Position numbers and translations under genes: made by a program | In this document: one piece after another, positions 6,721 to 14,060 of the stretch | Position numbering within the stretch: position 1 is the first letter of the stretch | Layout of the letters: each line of letters starts with the position of its first letter | Notes under the pieces: generated by a model | Told to the model about the DNA's origin: nothing | The model's input: the letters and a program-made list of their open reading frames with translations, nothing else | Database searches by the model: none | Assembly: GCA_028282395.1 (NCBI GenBank) | Contig: JANQHY010000142.1 | Coordinates: 1 to 14,688, forward strand | Source of the DNA: Gammaproteobacteria bacterium | GTDB taxonomy: Bacteria > Pseudomonadota > Gammaproteobacteria > UBA12402 | Direction of reading: 5' to 3' | DNA: 14,688 bases

Positions 6721-7122
6721 TTACTTCAGACAAGCTACTCTATTTCGAGCTGACCTGTTTGGTCTTCCACGACATTGTGGGTCAGAGTAGGTCTGCAGAG
6801 AATATTTTCTGCCATTACCAGCATCAAACCACAATTCACCACCTCTAACCGTAGGACGGTTGTTGCCAGTAATCATATCGGCTAACTGCCTGACTGTAGG
6901 TGCTTCACCACCATGCTCAGCTCGAAAAAGCATTAATGAACTGTGCAGCGTTGCACTATTAGCCGAACGCACAGCAAAAGTTGCTTCATCACGCAGATCA
7001 ATAAAACGTGGAACAGCAATTAAAGCGAGGATTCCCAAAACGATGAGCACAATCACCAATTCAATTAGCGTAAATCCCCGCTTGTGGCGATTTGTAATAC
7101 GTTGAACTCCTACTATTTCCAT
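6721..7122 (-). CDS. mshA: MSHA-type major pilin (MshA/MshB-like)
   Basis: Probable main structural pilin, 133 residues with a mature form of about 117. The leader ends RHKRG (Gly16), and the mature protein starts FTLIELVIVLIVLGILALIA, with the glutamate at mature position 5. The sequence then reads VPRFIDLRDEATFAV, the hallmark of MshA/MshB pilins (PRF-L-L-D). The C-terminus has two cysteines flanking an Arg-rich stretch (PQCRGRPNRSARNRVACLK), a likely disulfide-bonded D-region. The ATG at 7120-7122 follows an excellent Shine-Dalgarno, AAGGAGGT (7127-7134). Only one such pilin is present, so mshA and mshB cannot be told apart; mshA is chosen as the first and best-translated pilin gene. It needs its own promoter because an opposite-strand gene separates it from mshG. 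Confidence 0.83.
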   Translation of the reverse strand: MEIVGVQRITNRHKRGFTLIELVIVLIVLGILALIAVPRFIDLRDEATFAVRSANSATLHSSLMLFRAEHGGEAPTVRQLADMITGNNRPTVRGGELWFDAGNGRKYSLQTYSDPQCRGRPNRSARNRVACLK

Positions 7123-7174
7123 ATCAACCTCCTTCCATTTTTCTAAACAAAAACGTTATTTTGTCATGGTATTA

Positions 7175-7203
7175 AGAATAAAAGATTATTACCCCTTTGT
7201 CCA
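7175..7203 (-). promoter_or_regulatory. Candidate promoter for the mshA pilin operon
   Basis: On the minus strand TGGACA (7198-7203, five of six) and TATTCT (7175-7180, four of six) are separated by 17 bases, which would give a leader of about 46 bases. A second candidate is an isolated TATAAT at 7260-7265 without a good -35. It lies inside an imperfect inverted repeat (7239-7276) with TCTG and CAGA ends. Pilin genes are often driven by alternative sigma factors, so neither is certain. Confidence 0.35.
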
Positions 7204-7391
7204 CCTATTCTCCTGAACCTTCATCTACTCCAACAGAATCTGATAGAAGGTTTAAGCATATTATACCTCTTGCAGAACATAAGAAATTGTCTATTTAATG
7301 AGCCATTAAAATCAATATTTTTTGCTAGCTATTAAAAAAATATAAGTTATTGTATATGAAAAATATATTTCAATGGTAAATTCTCTTATTT

Positions 7392-7422
7392 TTCACAAAA
7401 TATATCAGAGATATGATATAAT
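7392..7422 (+). promoter_or_regulatory. Extended -10 promoter for the unknown 623-codon gene
   Basis: A perfect extended -10, TGATATAAT (7414-7422), has a TTCACA (7392-7397, five of six) upstream with a 19-base spacer. The spacer is long, but an extended -10 tolerates a weak -35. Transcription would start near 7429, about 60 bases before the ATG at 7488. Confidence 0.6.
7401..7420. promoter_or_regulatory. Operator-like inverted repeat inside the promoter of the unknown gene
   Basis: TATATCA (7401-7407) and TGATATA (7414-7420) are perfect inverted 7-base arms six bases apart. The right arm is the extended -10 itself, so a bound dimer would occlude the promoter. The AT-rich setting raises the chance of coincidence. 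Confidence 0.4.
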
Positions 7423-7487
7423 TAAATAAGACATAATTAAACGATTCTATAAGAAAACTATAAAGTTGCATTAGAGGAGATCATGTC

Positions 7488-9359
7488 ATGAATAATTTTC
7501 AAAAATCCCAACAGGCACTAATTGGATATATTCGTAACGAAACAGAAAAGGATCCCTTCTGCAATAACATTGGCGACTTCATTGATAGCAATATTGACCT
7601 ACAAAACTTTGCAAAGGACTGCATTGATGACGAAGACGACTCCGTTTTCAACCAAGGTAATGCCTCAGACCTGAACCTACTTGAAAGAGAAGTCGATAGA
7701 TTGCTTGCCCCACTCACAAATGAGAATAGCATTGCTTATCTTCCTGTCATCAGGAGAAGCCTTGTTGCAAAACTACGGGAGAAATATGACCAGGAAAATG
7801 GTAACGACAAAGCCATCCTAAAAGATACTTTAAATAAACAAAAAACTAATTTTCGCATTTTCAATGAGAAGAATGATGAATTTAGCAGTATGACATATTT
7901 ACAAAACACGGCAAAAGACATGACATTGGATGGCCAACCATCTGTCTTTATCTACCCAGACAAAAACTCTCCGGAAAAATTTAAAGCCATATTACGTGTA
8001 AGCATTCCAGAGCAATCAGACGCAGATAATCCTAATAGGATGCAAAGAAAAATAGTGAATATAGATATTACTAAAGATTTGGAAAAGAATGAGAACTTTA
8101 GTGATGCCTGGCGCACTGCAGATGACAAGCTACTGCCAAACGACGAAAAAATTATTAAAGACATAGCCCAGAAAAAAACAGAGAAAGCTATTATTGACTC
8201 AATGACAAAAGAATCACCGCTTGATGAATTTAAACAGCGAATAGGAGAGCTAGAACAACTAAAATCAGGTAGTGTAATAAAACACACTGCACCAATATTA
8301 CAAGTTTTGGATGATATACTGGAAAATAGAGCAATGACAGTAGAAGAGTATGAAGAGCTCCGCGATAATATACTCTCTGGGCGAGTGAAAGGACTGACTG
8401 ATCCTCCTGCTAGTGTTGCCACAGCTATCAACGAGAAACTCCAGCGCTATGAACAGAACATGTTGATTAAGCCTGAAGTAAGTATGATTGATCAACAAGA
8501 GGTTGTACTGCTTGAAGATAAAATAAAAATGGTTAAAACTGACAGACACTTCAATACAGAAAAACGCCCTACTTTTCTCGAATTCAATACCAAAGAGCAA
8601 CTGCTTCATAAATTATCAACGACTTATCCAAGTTTTGTCGAAGGCACGCCCGCATATGAGTTGGCAGGCGCCATTTTCACTGAAGCGCTGGGCATCTACA
8701 AAGAGACGCGCAACTCTGATTTAGCTTATGATATTGTCTATGATTTTTTAAAATTCTGTCAATATGCCGAAAAAACGGTGCAAGATAAAGGACTAACCGG
8801 TGATGCACGTAATAAAGAAGTTTTTAGACAGTTAACTGCCAGACTTGAGCAACAGAAAAACGGCACAGCAAGAATTAACGACAAAGACCCTAATGATAGA
8901 AATAGCGAAGAACTAAGTGAAAATGAGTATGTACGCAAACCAACAAAAGGGGTCTATACAAAGATAGGTGGATTTGAACTGTTAGGTTCAAAAGCAGGGC
9001 GCAATATCGATAAAATAGTTAACAATCTGAAAGACCGTCTCTATCCAGAACAGAAAAAACCATCAATTTGGAAAATGCTGTTCGGCGGATGGAACCTGAA
9101 CCTCTTTGGTTCAGATAAAACAAAAAACTCAGAGGAGCAGAATAGCAAACATATTCAAGAAGAGTTAGGCTCTTTACAGAGCACATCCAATCAAACGGAT
9201 AACGATATGACTAAAATCGAAATGGCGCAGCAAAACAAGGATGTGAACCATGTAACAGCATCAGGGATAGGATTTCATGAGGCACACTCTACACCTAATC
9301 AACAGAAAGACGCCAATGATGGAGAGACACATAACGATCAGTATAATCCAACTAATTAG
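7488..9359 (+). CDS. Unrecognised 623-residue soluble protein interrupting the MSHA locus
   Basis: I do not recognise this protein. It has no signal peptide and no clear membrane helix, only three cysteines (25, 45, 424), and is rich in Lys, Glu, Asp and Asn. By eye it is mostly helical. A beta-like stretch lies near 151-196 (PSVFIYP, FKAILRVSIP, RKIVNIDITKDL), and acidic helices occur around 244-300. A more conserved-looking helical block spans about 366-455 (LLHKLSTTYPSFVEGTPAYE, AYDIVYDFLKFCQYAEKTV). An aromatic segment IWKMLFGGWNLNLF (527-540) precedes a polar, probably disordered tail (541-623). The start is firm: GAGGAG at 7474-7479, and the ATG at 7483 hits a stop at once. It lies on the opposite strand from its neighbours, where mshF and mshB normally stand. 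A 60-base sample has 22 G+C, against 34 of 60 in mshE. It may be a horizontally acquired cytoplasmic or secreted effector-like protein; this is inference only. Confidence 0.85.
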   Translation: MNNFQKSQQALIGYIRNETEKDPFCNNIGDFIDSNIDLQNFAKDCIDDEDDSVFNQGNASDLNLLEREVDRLLAPLTNENSIAYLPVIRRSLVAKLREKYDQENGNDKAILKDTLNKQKTNFRIFNEKNDEFSSMTYLQNTAKDMTLDGQPSVFIYPDKNSPEKFKAILRVSIPEQSDADNPNRMQRKIVNIDITKDLEKNENFSDAWRTADDKLLPNDEKIIKDIAQKKTEKAIIDSMTKESPLDEFKQRIGELEQLKSGSVIKHTAPILQVLDDILENRAMTVEEYEELRDNILSGRVKGLTDPPASVATAINEKLQRYEQNMLIKPEVSMIDQQEVVLLEDKIKMVKTDRHFNTEKRPTFLEFNTKEQLLHKLSTTYPSFVEGTPAYELAGAIFTEALGIYKETRNSDLAYDIVYDFLKFCQYAEKTVQDKGLTGDARNKEVFRQLTARLEQQKNGTARINDKDPNDRNSEELSENEYVRKPTKGVYTKIGGFELLGSKAGRNIDKIVNNLKDRLYPEQKKPSIWKMLFGGWNLNLFGSDKTKNSEEQNSKHIQEELGSLQSTSNQTDNDMTKIEMAQQNKDVNHVTASGIGFHEAHSTPNQQKDANDGETHNDQYNPTN

Positions 9360-9461
9360 TGCTTAAGCTAGTTATAGTAGTGATCTATATTGACGAGACC
9401 TGTCATCGATAGAATGTTAGCGCAATTGAGCAGTAGTTAAGATTCTAGTTGACCACTTATA
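9360..9461. other. Convergent gap between the unknown gene and mshG
   Basis: The two genes end 102 bases apart, facing each other. I find no hairpin with a U-run on either strand. There is only a GCTTAAGC palindrome at 9361-9368 and a weak 5-base AT stem (9373-9389), so read-through and antisense transcription are possible. No gene remnant is visible. Confidence 0.5.
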
Positions 9462-10685
9462 TTAACTTTTCACAAAACTTACCATATCCCACATGGGTAA
9501 AAAGACGGCCATCATTAACATTAAAACCAATCCTGCTACAAATAGCAGCAATACCGGTTCAATCAAATCACCAAGCCGACTGAGGTCATAATCAATCTCA
9601 CTCTCATAAAAATCAGCCACCTCTTCCATCATGTCATCAATTCTACTGGACTGCTCACCCACCTCAAGCATCTGCAATACCAGTGGCGTAAATAACTGAC
9701 TATCTGCAATCGCTCTGGCAATTGAGGTCCCGCGCTTGACATCATTACAGGCACGCGATAAATAGAAAAGAATATAGCGATTACCGGTTGCATGCGCGAC
9801 TAAATTTAACCCATCAACTATCGGCACCCCAGCACGCACCATCATGGTTAATGTACGAGCGAAACGCGCTAAGACAATCCGCTTAAGCAGACTGCCCATT
9901 ATTGGCACAGCCAATTTCATTCTATCCCAAATATAACCTCCACGAGGCGTTTGCGTGACCCGCCGTGTGGCAATGAACAGTGCAAGAAGCGCTATCACCA
10001 TAATATACCAATAACCCGTTAAAAATTTTGATGTAGCAATAATAACCTGGGTTGGTAACGGCAACTGTGTATCAAAATTATCATACATGCTTTGGAATGA
10101 AGGGATCACTAGAAAATTGACAATCAACATAGCTGAAATAACAAAACAGATAACAAAAATCGGATAGCGGGTTGCACTCTTGATACGCTTTTTTGTCTCC
10201 AATTCTAAACTAATATAGCCCGCCAACTGGGAAAAGGCCATATCCAATTTACCACCACTCTCTCCTGCATCAATAATGCTACAAAAAATGGGCGAAAATA
10301 CTTTCGGATAACGACGCAATGAGGCGGAGAGTGTCTGGCCCTGTGCAATACTTTTGGTAACCTCAGTCAATGTTAATTTCAATCGCTTTGACTGTGTGGT
10401 CTGGGAAATCCGTCGCAACGCATCAAACAGTGGAATACCTGCCTTTAACAGCGTTTGAGCTTGGCGACAAAAAATTATCATATCATCTAATTTAACCGCC
10501 GGCATAAAGCTAATAGTTAGTCGCTTGGGTATAAAGTTATTCTCTGTCCGTTTTAAAGTGATATCAACCGGAGTAATGGCTTTTGCCAACAATTTCTCTG
10601 CCGCTGCTTTAGCATCATCAGCCTCGACAAAGCCATCAACTAACTTTCCCTGTTGATCACGACCACGATAAGAAAAAGTTGCCAT
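9462..10685 (-). CDS. mshG: MSHA inner-membrane platform protein MshG (PilC/GspF family)
   Basis: Polytopic inner-membrane protein that couples the MshE ATPase to pilin insertion. The 407 residues show the family N-terminus MATFSYRGRDQQGKLVDG. Two T2SSF-type repeats follow: residues about 65-195 with GESGGKLD (141-148), and about 268-400 with GEQSSRIDDMM (343-353). Three membrane helices lie near 172-197, 222-240 and 375-399. The length is normal. The ATG at 10683-10685 follows AAGGAG, and the start is 23 bases after the mshE stop, so the two are cotranscribed. Downstream it does not continue into mshF and the pilins as in classical loci but meets the unknown opposite-strand gene. General PilC proteins look alike, so the mshG name rests mainly on the linkage to mshE with its MshEN domain. 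Confidence 0.92.
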   Translation of the reverse strand: MATFSYRGRDQQGKLVDGFVEADDAKAAAEKLLAKAITPVDITLKRTENNFIPKRLTISFMPAVKLDDMIIFCRQAQTLLKAGIPLFDALRRISQTTQSKRLKLTLTEVTKSIAQGQTLSASLRRYPKVFSPIFCSIIDAGESGGKLDMAFSQLAGYISLELETKKRIKSATRYPIFVICFVISAMLIVNFLVIPSFQSMYDNFDTQLPLPTQVIIATSKFLTGYWYIMVIALLALFIATRRVTQTPRGGYIWDRMKLAVPIMGSLLKRIVLARFARTLTMMVRAGVPIVDGLNLVAHATGNRYILFYLSRACNDVKRGTSIARAIADSQLFTPLVLQMLEVGEQSSRIDDMMEEVADFYESEIDYDLSRLGDLIEPVLLLFVAGLVLMLMMAVFLPMWDMVSFVKS

Positions 10686-10708
10686 GACTCTTCTCTCCTT
10701 GCGTTCAG

Positions 10709-12436
10709 CTATAAGCTACTATCCCCTACCATTCGCATAATCTCTGCAATGGTAGTAAGCCCGCTTTGCACCTGTTTTAAACCATTATCCAACAATAATT
10801 TTCCCTGCAGCGCCTGTTCAGCTAATTTTGAGAACTGCGCCGGATTATTCGCACGTAACGCTTCCATCATCTCAGGCGAGAGTGTTAACAACTCAAATAC
10901 ACCGATTCGCCCTTTGAAGCCACTATGGTGACAGTAGGTACAACCCTTACCATGCTTGAAAGGAATATTGCTATATCGACCATCTGCAATGGCATTAACA
11001 AATAGACGCTCCTGTTCAGTTGGTTGATAATCCTCTATACAGCTATCACAAATCCGCCGTACTAAACGTTGCGCCAATACACCCAACAGTGCACTCGCCA
11101 CCAGAAAACCCTCAACGCCCATATCCAGCAATCGGATTGCGGTACTCGCAGAGTCGTTGGTATGCAGCGTCGAAAAGACCATATGACCCGTTAAGGCTGC
11201 GCGCATCGCGATGGTAGCCGTCTCTTCATCACGTATTTCACCTACCATTAATACATCGGGATCCTGGCGCAAAGTCGTACGCAAAATTCTAGCAAAACTC
11301 AAATCAATCTTAGGATGCACCTGCGTTTGCACAACATTCTCCAGATGATACTCAATCGGATCTTCAATCGTAATAATTTTACGTGTTTCACAATCCATAT
11401 TGCTCAACACTGAGTAGAGTGTCGTTGATTTACCACTCCCGGTCGGCCCAGTTACAAGAAACACGCCGTGAGGTTGCGCCACTAGGCGATTAAATTCGAC
11501 ACCGATCTCTGGGGGCATTCCTAGCGTCTCAAACGAGGTAAAAAATGCTTCATTCTGATTTAATAGCCGCATAACAACTGTCTCACCTAACGGTGTTGGC
11601 AGCGTGGAAAGTCGCACATCTATCTCTCTATTATGCGCATGAATGGTAAAACTGCCATCTTGTGGCAACCGCTTTTCAGCAATATCAAGTTTTGACATCA
11701 ATTTTAAGCGCTGCGACAGCGGTTGAGCAATATCTCTCTCCTTCATCACTTGCCCTTGAAGTATGCCATCAATGCGTTGACGAATCCGTAATCCTTGATC
11801 GGTTGGCTCAATATGGATATCTGACGCACCGACCTGAAGAGCATCTTCGAAAATAGATTGGATTAATTTCACAACTGGTGCATCAAGCTCTTCAGAGTCT
11901 TTTGCCAAACTGGAGAGATCATAATAATCTTCACTTATCTCCTCATGCAGCTGCTCGGCGAAACTACTGATCTCCTTAGTACGGCGGTAGACCATATTTA
12001 GCGACTGCAAAAGATTAGTGCCACTAACTAGTGCAACTTTAATAGGTCGCCGCAGTACTCGCTTGAGCTCATCAACAGCAGCAATATCAAAAGGCTCAAC
12101 CATCCCAACAACTAGCATACGATCGTCTGGATCAATCTGCAGTGCCATTGCGCGAAAGCGCCGCGCATAGGCTTCAGGCAGCAACAGCGCCACCTCCTGA
12201 TTCAATTCAAACTGCTGCAGATCAATAAATGGCACCTCCATCTGCTTGGCAATGAATTGCAGCAGCGCCTCCTCTTTAATATGGCCAAGATTGACCAATA
12301 CCTCACCTAATTTAAATCCACTTCTCTGCTGCTCAACTAACGCGTTCTGCAATTGCTGTGGCGAAATCAGTTGGTGCTGTACTAATAGATCACCGATTTT
12401 AAGCTTTTCATCGCTTTCATGGCCCATATCACTCAT
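10709..12436 (-). CDS. mshE: MSHA pilus assembly ATPase MshE (GspE/PilB family, MshEN c-di-GMP domain)
   Basis: Hexameric cytoplasmic ATPase that powers MSHA pilus extension. The N-terminus carries a tandem MshEN motif: KIGDLLVQHQLISPQQLQNA and on to Q36 (13-36), a five-residue spacer, then KLGEVLVNLGHIKEEALLQF and on to Q65 (42-65). This is the known c-di-GMP-binding arrangement. Motif one has Lys for Arg at its first position and Gln22 in place of the conserved Gly. The ATPase core has Walker A GPTGSGKST (330-338), Asp box IITIEDPIEY (354-363), Walker B DPDVLMVGEIRD (392-403) and His box GHMVFSTLHTND (417-428). A zinc tetracysteine is C463/C466 and C499/C502. Length (575) is normal. Its ATG (12434-12436) overlaps the mshK stop by eight bases, so it is coupled to mshK. 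A nearby ATG at 12427 is an alternative start. In classical loci mshL, mshM and mshN lie between mshK and mshE. Confidence 0.95.
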   Translation of the reverse strand: MSDMGHESDEKLKIGDLLVQHQLISPQQLQNALVEQQRSGFKLGEVLVNLGHIKEEALLQFIAKQMEVPFIDLQQFELNQEVALLLPEAYARRFRAMALQIDPDDRMLVVGMVEPFDIAAVDELKRVLRRPIKVALVSGTNLLQSLNMVYRRTKEISSFAEQLHEEISEDYYDLSSLAKDSEELDAPVVKLIQSIFEDALQVGASDIHIEPTDQGLRIRQRIDGILQGQVMKERDIAQPLSQRLKLMSKLDIAEKRLPQDGSFTIHAHNREIDVRLSTLPTPLGETVVMRLLNQNEAFFTSFETLGMPPEIGVEFNRLVAQPHGVFLVTGPTGSGKSTTLYSVLSNMDCETRKIITIEDPIEYHLENVVQTQVHPKIDLSFARILRTTLRQDPDVLMVGEIRDEETATIAMRAALTGHMVFSTLHTNDSASTAIRLLDMGVEGFLVASALLGVLAQRLVRRICDSCIEDYQPTEQERLFVNAIADGRYSNIPFKHGKGCTYCHHSGFKGRIGVFELLTLSPEMMEALRANNPAQFSKLAEQALQGKLLLDNGLKQVQSGLTTIAEIMRMVGDSSL

Positions 12437-12779
12437 CGATACGCTTCCCTGTTAATGAATGTCTTGTAATCGAAATACCGTGCTGCATATTTTTATTGAC
12501 TAACAACACGCTCTTCCCCTTCTCTCCAACAAGAGTCACCTTTCCGGGTTCAATTTTCTCTATCGTCATTGCACCCACCCGATCATGTTCAGCATAATTA
12601 TGGTTATTAATAATCGCTACACGTTTATACGGTGTAATCATTACTGAAGAGAGTATCAAGCGACTTTGACAACGACTATCCATTGAGAATTGACAACTAA
12701 TCGGTTCCGTTGGATCACGCATGGCACTCACTATGTTAACCCATACCAGTAATACTACTATAGCAAATATTCTAACCAC
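12429..12779 (-). CDS. mshK: MSHA biogenesis protein MshK (PilP-like)
   Basis: Small periplasmic protein thought to connect the inner-membrane MshI/J complex to the MshL secretin. It has an N-terminal hydrophobic segment (VRIFAIVVLLVWVNIVSA) that is either a signal peptide or an anchor. The conserved RDPTEP that begins the mature part of MshK-type proteins follows, then a PilP/GspC-like beta domain (AMTIEKIEPGKVTLVG, KSVLLVN). No ATG is available near the start. I choose the GTG at 12777-12779 because GGAGG lies five bases upstream. A GTG at 12789-12791 in the same frame would add four residues but has no ribosome site. The start overlaps the mshJ stop by eight bases, and the stop overlaps mshE by eight, so translation is coupled. 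Length is about 116 residues. Confidence 0.85.
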   Translation of the reverse strand: MVRIFAIVVLLVWVNIVSAMRDPTEPISCQFSMDSRCQSRLILSSVMITPYKRVAIINNHNYAEHDRVGAMTIEKIEPGKVTLVGEKGKSVLLVNKNMQHGISITRHSLTGKRIDE

Positions 12780-13449
12780 TGCTTCCTCCACCAGGCGTGC
12801 TGGATGCGCTAATCACATGTAGATTAATTGTAATAATCGCTTTGGGATAATCGCTTACACGGTAATTAATTCCATCCCAAAACAGCCTCCATTTAATTTT
12901 CTCCAATCCCTTTAAATAATCAAGTGTAGCAAAATAGTCGCCAGAAAATTCAATGGTAAAGCCATGAATATAGAGCGCGCGATCATGCTCATCGCGACCT
13001 TGAAGCCTCTCTACTGGTGCCGCATGAAAATTAATTAGCTTTAACCCTGTTTTCTGATTCACTAAATCAGGCAAAATCACGTCTATTTTCTCAGGAAAAA
13101 CGGATTCATTTCTAAAAAGGGCAATATCCTTGTTTAAGGCATCAATCTTTTTCTGCAGATTTTTATACTTAGTCTGCCATTCTAAATCGACATTATCTGC
13201 CTTTGAAATAATACGCTTTGCTTCTTCATTGAATTGTGTTGTTTGCGTTTTGAAATGCAGCATTTCACTTCCGATACGTTTAGAAACAACATACAATGGG
13301 AGAAGAATAATCAATACCCAGATCATAACAATGATAACAGCTGTCAACAGAAAAATAGTGAGTCGTTTTTTAAGTGATGCTTGATTAAATCGCTGACTCT
13401 GCTTTTTCCAGCTGAAGCGGGTAACTTCTTCTAAGGAAACTCTCTTCAT
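12772..13449 (-). CDS. mshJ: MSHA biogenesis protein MshJ (PilO-like)
   Basis: Bitopic inner-membrane protein of the pilus alignment complex. The 225 residues have a basic cytoplasmic N-terminus, one membrane helix (about 31-53, TIFLLTAVIIVMIWVLIILL), a coiled-coil segment (about 60-112) and a PilO/GspM-like ferredoxin fold (about 120-215, with VERLQGRDEHDRALYIHGFT and GDYFATLDYLKGLEKI). The WRLFWDGINYRVSDYPKA segment is typical of MshJ proteins. The C-terminus ends in a Gly/Ser-rich tail (PGGGSSG). The ATG overlaps the mshI2 stop by four bases (ATGA), and the stop lies within the first codons of mshK. It should pair with MshI2 in the way PilO pairs with PilN. Confidence 0.9.
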   Translation of the reverse strand: MKRVSLEEVTRFSWKKQSQRFNQASLKKRLTIFLLTAVIIVMIWVLIILLPLYVVSKRIGSEMLHFKTQTTQFNEEAKRIISKADNVDLEWQTKYKNLQKKIDALNKDIALFRNESVFPEKIDVILPDLVNQKTGLKLINFHAAPVERLQGRDEHDRALYIHGFTIEFSGDYFATLDYLKGLEKIKWRLFWDGINYRVSDYPKAIITINLHVISASSTPGGGSSG

Positions 13450-14060
13450 TTGCTTCCTCCCCCATCATCATCTTTGCTATTGCTAAGACGAATATTAAGG
13501 TAACCGTGTTGAGATGACTTACCCAATTGAGACAATTTAAATGTTTGCCCAGCAAAAACAGTATCATGATCGAGACGCTTGGCAAACGCTAGAGCGACAT
13601 CGGTTGAAATTGCCTGACCCTCGAGAGTGATTGATTTTCCACCTTCACTAATGACAATTTCATTAAGTGAAACCCCAGAAACAATTTTATTGCCTAACTC
13701 CTCGAGATAGCGTGAAAAACCAGTGATATTTTTTGATCGTCCACTTGATAAAACCGCCACCAACTCACTCTTTTCAGCAATCTCTTTATTTAAATCCTCT
13801 GCTTTCTTATCGAATGAAGCCACTCTCTCCTCTCTAGAAAACTGCTTTTCAGTCTCATGCAGTTTCACTTCAGCTGCCTGATGGAGCGATTGCTCTCTAG
13901 TTAGCATGTCTCTCTTATCATCAAGTCCCCCTCGAATAGGTAAAGAGATAATAAATAAAACAGCAATTAGTAATAGATCACAAAAGAGCAACATTGCTAG
14001 AGAGAAAAAGCGCTTCTCAAACTTAGGCAACAACAATAATAGATTAACCTGCTGCTTCAT
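13446..14060 (-). CDS. mshI2: MSHA biogenesis protein MshI2 (PilN-like)
   Basis: Bitopic inner-membrane protein of the alignment complex, equivalent to PilN. I place the start at the ATG 14058-14060, which gives 204 residues beginning MKQQVNLLLLLPKFEKR. This is the classic PilN-type N-terminus, with a QQVNL motif that contacts the PilM-like half of the system. It has an AGGAGAG site upstream and a four-base ATGA overlap with mshI. An upstream in-frame ATG (14105) lies inside mshI and is unlikely. One membrane helix (about 20-42) is followed by a coiled coil (about 48-105) and a small fold including ITLEGQAISTDVALAFAKRL. The C-terminal tail is Asp/Gly-rich (KDDDGGGSK). It is coupled to mshJ by another ATGA overlap. 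Confidence 0.87.
   Translation of the reverse strand: MKQQVNLLLLLPKFEKRFFSLAMLLFCDLLLIAVLFIISLPIRGGLDDKRDMLTREQSLHQAAEVKLHETEKQFSREERVASFDKKAEDLNKEIAEKSELVAVLSSGRSKNITGFSRYLEELGNKIVSGVSLNEIVISEGGKSITLEGQAISTDVALAFAKRLDHDTVFAGQTFKLSQLGKSSQHGYLNIRLSNSKDDDGGGSK

Larger units (their letters stand above)
7123..7487. other. Divergent intergenic region between mshA and the unknown 623-codon gene
   Basis: These 365 bases are very AT-rich and contain no gene. They hold the mshA ribosome site and promoter candidates on the left. On the right are the promoter, an operator-like inverted repeat and the GAGGAG site of the unknown gene. A near-palindrome TGAAAAATATATTTCA (7357-7372, one mismatched pair) lies upstream of that promoter. 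I see no remnant of mshF or mshB. Confidence 0.6.

Noticed and set aside
7952..8609. Overlapping Ser/Phe-rich minus-strand open frames inside the unknown gene
   Set aside because: Composition is that of an antisense shadow, with no ribosome sites or recognisable motifs; the plus frame has a proper promoter and start.
9360..9461. Possible remnant of mshF or mshB, or a mobile-element end, beside the unknown gene
   Set aside because: No pilin-like helix or MshF-like reading frame and no matching inverted or direct repeats were found at the two ends of the 7123-9461 segment.
13385..13585. 66-codon minus-strand frame across the mshI2-mshJ junction
   Set aside because: It is a shifted frame within two confidently assigned, ATGA-coupled genes.
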